This document shows, in pieces, positions 1 to 5,214 of a DNA stretch of 5,214 nucleotides (the stretch's first letter is position 1; each line of letters starts with the position of its first letter). The notes beneath the pieces are model-generated. The model did not search any database, was not told the origin of the DNA, and saw nothing but the letters and a program-made list of their open reading frames with translations. The position numbers and the translations under genes are program-made. Location of the stretch: positions 1 through 5,214 of the forward strand of contig DHXA01000242.1 in NCBI GenBank assembly GCA_002413455.1, given 5' to 3'. This DNA is from Rhodanobacter sp. UBA5168. Its GTDB lineage: Bacteria; Pseudomonadota; Gammaproteobacteria; Xanthomonadales; Rhodanobacteraceae.

Positions 1-554
1 ATCTCCAGCAGCGGCTTGCCGGGCGTGACATATTCGAACGGCGCCGCTTCGCGTTTGGCCACGCGGCCGGCGAACGGCGCATGGATGCTGCATTTGCCGA
101 CGGTGGTGCGCATGTAAGCGGCATCGGCCGCGGCCTCCTTGGCGCGTGCCTCGGCCTGGCCGACTTCCAGTGCACCGGCCGAATGCAGGGCAGCCAGCTT
201 GCGAGTCACCTCCTCCTCTCGCAACGCGGCCGCCGCGGTCGCTTCAGCCTTGCGCTGCTGCGCCTGGTACAGGCCGCAATCGAATGCGACCAGCAGGTCG
301 CCCCGCGCGAATGCGTCGCCTTCCTTCAGCGGCAACCGGGCGATCTTCGCCGCCACTTCGCTGGAAATCTCCACGTCGTTCTGCGCCGCCAGCTGGGTAC
401 GGATGCGGCCGGCGGTATCTGCCGCGCTGGCGGTGTCCTGGGCGATCGCGCTGCTGCCGAAACAAAGCAACGCCAGCGCGAACGCGACTCCGATTGTTCT
501 GGCCGCCTGCAGGTGAGCGACGATGCTGTCGGTGGTGGAGCAAGGCAAAGACAT
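1..554 (-). CDS. HlyD/RND-type periplasmic adaptor (membrane fusion protein), 5' part
   Basis: The frame is open from ATG at 554 to the left edge (184 codons plus 2 nt). Residues about 20-38 form a signal-peptide core with a probable cleavage after SSAIA (38/39), giving a periplasmic protein. Residues about 57-96 (DVEISSEVAAKIARLPLKEG, DLLVAFD) are the first half of the biotinyl-lipoyl domain with the typical EG-D-x-F-x-x-GD-LL pattern. Residues about 97-150 form a short Ala/Glu-rich helical hairpin with a turn at HSAGALE. CSIHAPFAGRV (155-165) is the classic return strand of the lipoyl domain, and PFEYVTPGKPLLE continues it. The beta-barrel and membrane-proximal parts lie outside the window. 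Such adaptors bridge an inner-membrane transporter to TolC; the adjacent channel gene is its likely partner. An in-frame GTG at 593 overlaps the TolC-family stop and would add 13 residues; I prefer the ATG because the n-region is already long. RND-efflux and type I secretion adaptors cannot be told apart from this part alone. Confidence 0.9.
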   Translation of the reverse strand, partial: MSLPCSTTDSIVAHLQAARTIGVAFALALLCFGSSAIAQDTASAADTAGRIRTQLAAQNDVEISSEVAAKIARLPLKEGDAFARGDLLVAFDCGLYQAQQRKAEATAAAALREEEVTRKLAALHSAGALEVGQAEARAKEAAADAAYMRTTVGKCSIHAPFAGRVAKREAAPFEYVTPGKPLLE

Positions 555-589
555 CGTCCGCAGGCGGATTCCAGCCACACGGCGAACAT

Positions 590-2083
590 TCACTGCGGGG
601 CATCTCCGGTGGCCGGGGCGCCCCATCGTTTTTCGGTGTCGCGGATGGCCTGCTCCAGCGTCGGCAAGTCGTGGCTGGCGACGGCTGCGGGTACCGGATC
701 GAGGCCGAGCGTGGCCACCATCTGTCCGTATGCACCCTGGTAGGCGGCATAGCTCTGGTACAGCTTCAACTCTGACATCAGTGCGCTGGTGGCGGCACGG
801 ATCTCGGCCAGCTTGCCTTGCGCATTCGCCTGGGTTGCGTTGCGAGTGTGTTCGAGGATGCGCTGTTCCACATCGCTCAGCTGACGGGTCAGTTCGAACT
901 GCTGCCGACGGCTGGTGTAGTCGATGTACGCCACGTGCACCTGGGTCAGCACCGCCATGTTCAGCGCCAGCCGCTGCTCGCGTGCCAGCTCGTACTGTGC
1001 GCTGGCGGCGGCCTTGATGTGGTTGGCGTTGAGCAGGTTGAGCAGGTTCCAACTGACCTGGACGCCGGCGTCGCGCCACTCGTTGTTGACCAGGAAATCG
1101 TTGCTGTCGTAATGCGTGCCGACATTCAGTTCGACGCCCGGCAGCAGCTTGGCCATGGCCTTGTGCGTCTCGTCGAGGCCGATGCGTTCGTTGTAGCTGG
1201 CTTCGATCAGCTCGGGACGATGCAGCAGGGCCACCTCTTCCATCTTTTCCGGCGCGATCGACAGCTCGGGCGTATCGAAACTGTCCGGCGGGGCCAGCTC
1301 GTACGGCTTGCCCGGCTGCAGGTTCATGATCGAGGCCAGCTTGGGCTTGGCCTGCGCCAGTTCGTCGCGGATCGCCTCCAGTTGCAGCACCAGCCCGAGC
1401 AGCTCGCGCTGGTAGCCGAGTGACTGCAGCGGATCCTTCAGGCCCTGCTGTTCGATCGTGCGCGAGTCCCCCAGCGCCTGCTGCGCCTGGGTCAGCAACG
1501 GCTCGATCTGCGCCTGCAGTTTCTGCGCGCCAGCGGCCTGCCAGTAAGCCTGGCGGGTCTGCTGCATCAACAATTGCACTACCTTGCGGCGGCGTTCCTG
1601 GGTGGCCAGCACGCGATCGGCCTGCTGCCGTGCGCCGTAGTAGCTCACTCCGAAATCGAGGATATTCCAGGAAAACCCGAGGTCGGCACGGGTCGCCTGC
1701 CGCTCGCTGGAGGTCGATGGCACCAGCGACTGCTGGCCGGTGGTGACGTCCTGCGAGGACGAGGCCAGCACGTTGTCACGACTGGTGTAGCCGGCCGCGG
1801 CGGTGAGCCTGGGCAGCAGGTCGAAGTTGGACAGGTCCAACTGTCGCTGGGCGAGCGCTTCCTCCATCATCTTCACGCGGTTGTCCAGGTTGTACTTCAG
1901 CGCGCGCGCCATCGCCTCATCCAGCGTGATCGGCCCGCTCACCGGCGTCTGCTCGGCAAACATCGCCTGCTGGTCAGCCTGCAGCGTGCCGCTGCGCTGC
2001 TCAAGCGTGAGTGGCCGGGGGTGGATCGCGCATCCGCCCAACACCAGGGTGGCGAGCGTGGCGGCGAGAAGCTTCTTGGGCAT
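590..2083 (-). CDS. TolC-family outer-membrane channel lipoprotein
   Basis: A 497-residue outer-membrane efflux protein, the exit duct of a tripartite export system. From ATG at 2083 it begins MPKKLLAATLATLVLGGCA: basic n-region, hydrophobic core and a lipobox LGGC with the lipidated Cys at residue 18 and Ala at +2, which predicts outer-membrane sorting. Two homologous halves typical of TolC are visible: ITLDEAMARAL through LLPRLTAAAGYTS with FSWNILDFG (52-145), and EEVALLHRPELIEA through LLPGVELNVG with VSWNLLNLL (282-351). Each is followed by long Ala/Gln-rich helices (150-250, 353-460), the periplasmic coiled-coil barrel. Length is normal for the family. The frame runs open upstream into the giant gene, but that extension lacks a signal sequence and is a shadow. 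ATG 2083 has no close Shine-Dalgarno; in-frame TTG at 2101 (six residues longer) has GGAGAG seven nt upstream and may be the true start. Its place between a giant repeat protein and an adaptor suggests type I-like export rather than drug efflux (inference). Confidence 0.93.
   Translation of the reverse strand: MPKKLLAATLATLVLGGCAIHPRPLTLEQRSGTLQADQQAMFAEQTPVSGPITLDEAMARALKYNLDNRVKMMEEALAQRQLDLSNFDLLPRLTAAAGYTSRDNVLASSSQDVTTGQQSLVPSTSSERQATRADLGFSWNILDFGVSYYGARQQADRVLATQERRRKVVQLLMQQTRQAYWQAAGAQKLQAQIEPLLTQAQQALGDSRTIEQQGLKDPLQSLGYQRELLGLVLQLEAIRDELAQAKPKLASIMNLQPGKPYELAPPDSFDTPELSIAPEKMEEVALLHRPELIEASYNERIGLDETHKAMAKLLPGVELNVGTHYDSNDFLVNNEWRDAGVQVSWNLLNLLNANHIKAAASAQYELAREQRLALNMAVLTQVHVAYIDYTSRRQQFELTRQLSDVEQRILEHTRNATQANAQGKLAEIRAATSALMSELKLYQSYAAYQGAYGQMVATLGLDPVPAAVASHDLPTLEQAIRDTEKRWGAPATGDAPQ
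604..607 (-). promoter_or_regulatory. Possible Shine-Dalgarno (GGAG) for an overlapping GTG start of the adaptor
   Basis: GGAG lies within the last codons of the TolC-family gene, 10 nt before an in-frame GTG (593-591). That GTG overlaps the TGA stop (592-590) as GTGA, a common arrangement for translational coupling. The ATG at 554 has only CGGAC-type purines before it. Weak motif, so the choice of start remains open. Confidence 0.35.
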
Positions 2084-2157
2084 CAGGATGGTGGTCTGCA
2101 AGGCGCTGCTCTCCGTAGCTGGATGGGAAATAGAAATGGATGCTGCGATCAGGCGAT
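2084..2157. other. 74-nt gap between giant-protein stop and TolC-family ATG
   Basis: No inverted repeat followed by a T-run is visible on the minus strand, so I see no intrinsic terminator. There is no convincing -35/-10 pair either, only a short AT-richer patch around 2126-2138. This suits read-through transcription from the giant gene into the export genes. Confidence 0.5.
2109..2114 (-). promoter_or_regulatory. Possible Shine-Dalgarno (GGAGAG) for the TolC-family gene, favouring a TTG start at 2101
   Basis: On the minus strand, GGAGAG lies 7 nt before an in-frame TTG (2101-2099) but 25 nt before the ATG at 2083. Spacing therefore fits the TTG better; start-codon preference and the compact signal peptide favour ATG. 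Either start keeps the lipobox intact. Confidence 0.45.
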
Positions 2158-5100
2158 TCACGGGCGCACCAACATGGAAACCTGCTGCTGGCGAGCAACG
2201 GCGAGGTGGTGCAGCAAGCTGGCGTGGTCGATGTTGCCGTGCAGGCGCTGCTGGCCGAACTGCATCTGCAGCGCCGGCTTCGCGGCGGCTACCGGTTTGT
2301 TGCCGGCACCATCCGCCGACCGACTGACGTGCTGCGGTCTGCTGGGCCCGCGGTCGACGGTGGACAATTCCAGCGGCACGTTGCGGACGTGGCCGCGGCC
2401 ATCGAGTACAGTCAGCTGCAACGACAGCGTGCCGCTGAAGTCGGCCGGCGGCACGCCATCGAGTGTGTCCGCGACGGGATCGAAGTGCAGCCACGACGGC
2501 AGCGGCCGGCCATCGGCCAGGCTCACCTGCAGCACGCCGTGTTCGCCGTCCAGCGCGCCGGGCAGGCGCACGCTGAACGCACGATGGGGCGCGATCCAGG
2601 CCGACTGCGGCCACGCGGAAGCGTCCTGCACGGCATTGCCGAACGGCGAAGCGGATGCCTGCGACAGCGTGGCCAGACCGTCCAGCACGCCTCCGAAGCG
2701 TTCGGTTGGCAACGCAAAGAGCGGTGGCGGCGCAGCGTCGCCGAAGAAAATCGTCGGCAGGTCCTCCCGCTGCACCGCGGTCAGCAGCGACACGCCGTTG
2801 CCGCGCGTGAGGTCAGGTGCCGTCGGCAACGACGTAGTCGGCGGCAGCACCACCGGCGCGACGCCACCCACCACGTAAACTTCGCCGCTGGCATTGGCGA
2901 CCAGCGCGTCGCCGGCGGTGTCGGCGATGCCGCTGCCGGCGGCGGTCAGGTTCAGCTGCAGGCTGCCGGCGCCGCCCACGTCTTGCAGGTTGACCAGCCA
3001 GGTATGGCCGTCGATGCGGCTGACCTCGCCGATCGTGGCGTGTGCGTTGCCGGTGGCGACTAGCACGAAGTCGGCGGCATCGACGCCGCTGACGTCCTCG
3101 TCGAAGCTCACCGTGAAGCCGAGGCCCTGCTGCCCGCTGTTGGGGCTGGCAGCGCTGCGGCTGATCGCCACGACCTGCGGCGCAGTGGTATCGACGATCA
3201 CGCCGCTGCCGTCGGCGACGCCATGCAACGCCGGCGCCAGCAGGTTGCCCGCCGCATCGTGCAGCTGCGCCCCGTGCGGATCGAGCGCACCGGTCAACGC
3301 GATGCCATCGGCGTCGGTATCACCCGGCCGTACCGTGTACTGGAACACCAGCGTGTCGCTGCCGGAACCCGAGACGTAGTCTGCGTAAGCGGTGCTGCCG
3401 CCGATATCCAGCTGCAGCCGCGGGGTGCCGCCGGCGCTGTCGACCAGCACCGCCTCGCTGGTCGTCACGCTGAAACTGAACACGTCGCCCGCGTTGTAAT
3501 GACCATTGGCCGGCATGTCGACACGCGCCACGCCGGGCACGATCGCATCGATCCGTACGCCGGCAGTCGCCGCCACGCCGTTCAGGCTGGCCACGACGAC
3601 ATTGCCCGCGGCGTCACGAATACCGCCGCCATGACTGTCGATGCTGCTGCCGAGGGTGATGCCGTTGGCATCCATCTGCCCGCTGCTTGCGGTGAGGCGG
3701 AACACCAGCGCCGTGCTGCCCGACCCGCTCAGGTAATCCGCATACACCGTACCGCCGGTATCCAGGGTTACCGCAATCCGTGGCGTGCCGTTGCCGGCAT
3801 CGACAATCACCGCCTCGCTGAAGTCGACCGTGAAGTCCAGGTTCTGCCCGGCGACATAGGTGCCATCGGCGGGCACCGCCACGGAGGCGACCACGGGAAC
3901 CCGGGTGTCGATTGCGTAGTTGTTTGAGTCGGTGCTGCCGAGGCCGCTGTTGCCGGCCGCATCCTGCACGCCGGTGTTGGCCAGCGTGATCAGGTTGCTG
4001 GCGTCGGCGACATTGGCGGTTGGCGTAAGGGTGGCCGTCCAGGTCACGCCGCCGTCGGCGCTGCTCAAGCCGCCGATGGCACCGTTGGCCACCGAGAGAT
4101 CCGCGGTGGTGAAGCCGCTGACCGCTTCGCTGAAAGTGATCGTGACAGTGGAGGTTTCGCGGGCGGCCAGCGCCGTGTCGGCCACCACGATGGTGGCGGT
4201 CGGACGCGCGGTGTCGATCGCGTAGTTGTTGGAGTCGGTGCTGCCGATCCCCGCGTTGCCCGTCGCATCCTGCACACCGGTGTTGTCCAGCGTGATGACA
4301 TTGCTGGTATCGGTAATATTGGCCGTGGGACTGAAGATGGCCGTCCAGGTCACGCCACCGTCCGCGGAGCTGACCGCGCTCAGGCTACCGTTGGCCACCG
4401 TCAGATCGGCGTTGGAAAAGCCGCTGACCGCCTCGCTGAAGGTGATCGTGACGGTGGACGTTTCGCCCACGGCCAGCGCGTTGTCTGCCACCACGATGGT
4501 GGCGGTAGGCACGACCGCGTCGACCAGCACCGCCGCGGTGCTGCCGACGCTGTTCAAGGTCAGCGTGGCATTGTTGCCGGCGGCATCTTTCAAGGTGCCG
4601 CCATTGGCGCCGAGCGCACCGACGGCGATGCCGTCGGTATCGAGGTTGCCGCTGGCCACCGTATAGCGGAAAGCCAGCGCGTTGGTGCCCGAGCCGCTGA
4701 TGTAGTCCGCGTAGACCGTGCCGCCGGTATCGAGCGTGATCGCGATGCGCGGTGTGCCGCCGGCAGTGTTGACCGTGACCGCCTCGCCGAAATTCACGAT
4801 GAAGTCGAGATTGTTGCCGGCAATATAGGTGCCATTGGCTGGCACGCCGACCGAGCTCACCACCGGAGCGGTGTGGTCGAAGCTGTAGGTCTGTCCGCTG
4901 GTGTAGCCAGCGGCTATTGCGTTCCCAGGGGTGTCGGTGATGCCGGTGCCCGACCCATTCAGATCCAGCCGCAGCGTGCCGTCACCACTGATGCTGTTGA
5001 CGGTGATCGTATACGTGCTGCCGTTGACCTGGGTAACCGAGGCGATGGTGCCGGTGGCCGTGCCGGTAGCCGTCAGCGCGAAGTCGGAAGCATCCACGCC

Positions 5101-5214
5101 CGCTACGCTCTCGGCGAACGTCACCGTGTAATCGACGCTGGTCGCGTTCGTGGTGGCGCCGCTGACGCGGTTGATCGACGACACGGTGGGCGCGACGCCA
5201 TCGACCAGCACGGC
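2158..5214 (-). CDS. Giant Ig-like repeat protein, probable secreted adhesin (C-terminal part, N-terminus outside window)
   Basis: The reading frame is open from the right window edge to a TGA at 2160-2158, giving 1018 visible residues; the true start lies outside, so GTG at 5211 is not a proposed start. Residues here are counted from that GTG. About 785 residues are consecutive beta-rich Ig-like modules of three types (A 8-115, B 116-234, C 235-336, C 337-438, B 439-558, B 559-677, A 678-783). Recurrent signatures are TVTFSEAV-like strands, D-x-D/N-G-I, DAAGN and VYADYxSGSG. A low-complexity linker (784-872) leads to a CADG/He_PIG-like module (873-952) and a tail rich in Q, H and R. Such repeat stalks are typical of large non-fimbrial adhesins exported by type I-like systems; the adjacent TolC and adaptor genes support export. 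No RTX nonapeptide, LPXTG or barrel is visible. Acidic DxDG and DAAGN loops may bind calcium (inference). Adhesion is inferred from architecture; a secreted enzyme with an unseen N-terminal domain is possible. Confidence 0.9.
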   Translation of the reverse strand, partial: AVLVDGVAPTVSSINRVSGATTNATSVDYTVTFAESVAGVDASDFALTATGTATGTIASVTQVNGSTYTITVNSISGDGTLRLDLNGSGTGITDTPGNAIAAGYTSGQTYSFDHTAPVVSSVGVPANGTYIAGNNLDFIVNFGEAVTVNTAGGTPRIAITLDTGGTVYADYISGSGTNALAFRYTVASGNLDTDGIAVGALGANGGTLKDAAGNNATLTLNSVGSTAAVLVDAVVPTATIVVADNALAVGETSTVTITFSEAVSGFSNADLTVANGSLSAVSSADGGVTWTAIFSPTANITDTSNVITLDNTGVQDATGNAGIGSTDSNNYAIDTARPTATIVVADTALAARETSTVTITFSEAVSGFTTADLSVANGAIGGLSSADGGVTWTATLTPTANVADASNLITLANTGVQDAAGNSGLGSTDSNNYAIDTRVPVVASVAVPADGTYVAGQNLDFTVDFSEAVIVDAGNGTPRIAVTLDTGGTVYADYLSGSGSTALVFRLTASSGQMDANGITLGSSIDSHGGGIRDAAGNVVVASLNGVAATAGVRIDAIVPGVARVDMPANGHYNAGDVFSFSVTTSEAVLVDSAGGTPRLQLDIGGSTAYADYVSGSGSDTLVFQYTVRPGDTDADGIALTGALDPHGAQLHDAAGNLLAPALHGVADGSGVIVDTTAPQVVAISRSAASPNSGQQGLGFTVSFDEDVSGVDAADFVLVATGNAHATIGEVSRIDGHTWLVNLQDVGGAGSLQLNLTAAGSGIADTAGDALVANASGEVYVVGGVAPVVLPPTTSLPTAPDLTRGNGVSLLTAVQREDLPTIFFGDAAPPPLFALPTERFGGVLDGLATLSQASASPFGNAVQDASAWPQSAWIAPHRAFSVRLPGALDGEHGVLQVSLADGRPLPSWLHFDPVADTLDGVPPADFSGTLSLQLTVLDGRGHVRNVPLELSTVDRGPSRPQHVSRSADGAGNKPVAAAKPALQMQFGQQRLHGNIDHASLLHHLAVARQQQVSMLVRP
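2356..2595 (-). other. Cadherin-like (CADG / He_PIG-type) module near the C-terminus of the giant protein
   Basis: Residues 873-952 of the visible protein. The order of motifs is AFSVRLPGAL, LQVSLADGRPLPSWLHFDP, TLDGVPPADFSGTLSLQLTV, DGRGHVRNVPLEL. The 'DG.PLP.WL.FDP....L.G.PP..F.G...L.V...D..G' pattern is the hallmark of dystroglycan-type cadherin-like and putative-Ig domains. It is unlike the A, B and C repeats and occurs once. A 65-residue tail follows (QMQFGQQRLHGN, HLAVARQQQ), which could carry the export signal (inference). Confidence 0.8.
2863..3180 (-). repeat. Ig-like module, type A, copy 2
   Basis: Residues 678-783, opening PQVVAISRS and containing FTVSFDEDVSGVDAADFVL, IDGHTWLVNL, GSLQLNLTAAGSGIADTAG and ending with GEVYVVGG. 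It is the last Ig-like repeat of the stalk; the following sequence turns into a P/A/T-rich linker. Confidence 0.75.
3181..3537 (-). repeat. Ig-like module, type B, copy 3 (more diverged)
   Basis: Residues 559-677 (119 aa). It retains VDMPANGHYNAGDVFSF, GGTPRLQLDIGG, AYADYVSGSGSDTLVFQYTV, DADGIAL and HDAAGN, ending VIVDTTA. It is less similar to copies 1 and 2 than they are to each other, notably TLDTGG replaced by LDIGGS. Confidence 0.78.
3538..3897 (-). repeat. Ig-like module, type B, copy 2
   Basis: Residues 439-558 (120 aa). It shares PVVASVAVPADGTYVAGQ, GTPRIAVTLDTGGTVYADY, LSGSGSTALVFR, DANGITLG and RDAAGN with copy 1, ending RIDAIV. It follows the tandem type C pair directly. Confidence 0.8.
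3898..4203 (-). repeat. Ig-like module, type C, tandem copy 2 (102 aa / 306 bp)
   Basis: Residues 337-438, from PTATIVVADTALAARETS to NNYAIDTRV. It is a direct in-frame repeat of the preceding module with the same length. Differences cluster in the loop after VANG (SLSAV against AIGGL) and in the strand after TWTA. The two copies are also clearly alike at DNA level, with many third-position differences. Confidence 0.85.
4204..4509 (-). repeat. Ig-like module, type C, tandem copy 1 (102 aa / 306 bp)
   Basis: Residues 235-336, from PTATIVVADNALAVGETS to NNYAIDTAR, including TVTITFSEAVSGF, SSADGGVTWTA and NTGVQDATGNAG. The pattern matches the bacterial Ig-like family I know as Big_12, common in giant secreted proteins. 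It is followed without any linker by a second copy of exactly the same length; by hand count 78 of 102 residues are identical. Confidence 0.85.
4510..4866 (-). repeat. Ig-like module, type B, copy 1
   Basis: Residues 116-234 (119 aa). Signatures are GTYIAGNNLDF, GGTPRIAITLDTGGTVYADY, SGSGTNALAFRYTV, DTDGIAVG and LKDAAGN, ending VLVDAVV. It closely resembles copies at 3538-3897 and 3181-3537. The DTDGI loop and the DAAGN turn are plausible calcium-binding sites at the domain ends; this is inference. Confidence 0.8.
4867..5190 (-). repeat. Ig-like module, type A, copy 1
   Basis: Residues 8-115 of the visible giant protein. It opens with PTVSSINR, contains GVDASDFALTATG and closes with GITDTPGN followed by a YSFDHTAP junction. 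The same order of motifs (GVDAADFVLVATG, GIADTAGD) recurs in copy 2 about 2 kb downstream in the gene. I cannot assign a named Pfam family with certainty. Confidence 0.75.

Noticed and set aside
462..464. Possible lipobox at Cys31 in the adaptor (ALALLCFG)
   Set aside because: The residue before the Cys is Leu, whereas lipoboxes need Gly, Ala or Ser; a standard cleavage site after SSAIA follows, so it looks periplasmic rather than lipidated.
244..750. Minus-strand frames of 168 and 87 codons (244-750 and 326-589) over the adaptor start
   Set aside because: They are out of frame with the adaptor, whose frame shows signal peptide and lipoyl motifs; their composition is Arg/Pro-rich.
2158..2355. 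RTX nonapeptides or an LPXTG-type anchor at the C-terminus of the giant protein
   Set aside because: Read through residue by residue; no GGxGxDxUx repeat, LPXTG or hydrophobic tail is present.
2084..2614. N-terminal extension of the TolC-family frame to an upstream start at 2614
   Set aside because: The extra 177 residues overlap the giant gene, are Arg/Ala-rich shadow sequence, and would bury the lipobox signal peptide inside the protein.
1574..2878. 434-codon open frame on the plus strand across the TolC-family gene and the end of the giant gene
   Set aside because: It is antisense to two well-supported genes, spans their junction, and its translation is Arg/Ala/Ser-rich with no recognisable motif. 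Long antisense frames are expected in GC-rich DNA.
2140..3063. 307-codon plus-strand frame, and further plus-strand frames at 3223-3927, 3920-4225 and 4226-4666
   Set aside because: They lie opposite the Ig-repeat array; their mutual resemblance only mirrors the repeats on the coding strand.

Overview
The window holds three consecutive genes, all on the minus strand, read from the right edge to the left: the 3' part of a very large repeat-built surface or secreted protein (5214 to 2158), a complete TolC-family outer-membrane channel lipoprotein (2083 to 590), and the 5' part of a HlyD/RND-type periplasmic adaptor that runs off the left edge (554 to 1). Both outer genes are cut by the window ends. 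I see no RNA genes, mobile elements, CRISPR arrays or transposase remnants. The DNA is uniformly GC-rich with strong G/C third-position preference on the minus strand. This fits a high-GC proteobacterium; the Xanthomonadales/Rhodanobacteraceae type of Gammaproteobacteria is my guess, but nothing in the window fixes the taxon. The lipoprotein signal, TolC channel and periplasmic adaptor show a Gram-negative cell envelope.

Right part (2158-5214): at least 1018 residues of tandem Ig-like modules of three kinds, in the order A-B-C-C-B-B-A, then a proline/alanine-rich linker, one cadherin-like (CADG / putative-Ig) module, and a short basic, glutamine- and histidine-rich C-terminal tail. There are no RTX nonapeptides, LPXTG signal, autotransporter barrel or membrane segment in the visible part. 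Middle part (590-2083): an approximately 497-residue TolC homologue with a clear lipobox. Left part (1-554): signal peptide, first half of the lipoyl (barrel-sandwich) domain, a short helical hairpin, and the start of the second lipoyl half.

The genes are tightly packed (74 nt between the first two, at most 35 nt or a 3-nt overlap between the second and third), with no visible terminator. They are most simply read as one transcription unit in which the channel and adaptor serve export of the giant Ig-repeat protein, i.e. a type I secretion-like system. The inner-membrane energy-coupling component is not in the window and would be expected beyond the left edge. The export link is inference from gene order; the family assignments of the channel and adaptor are firm.
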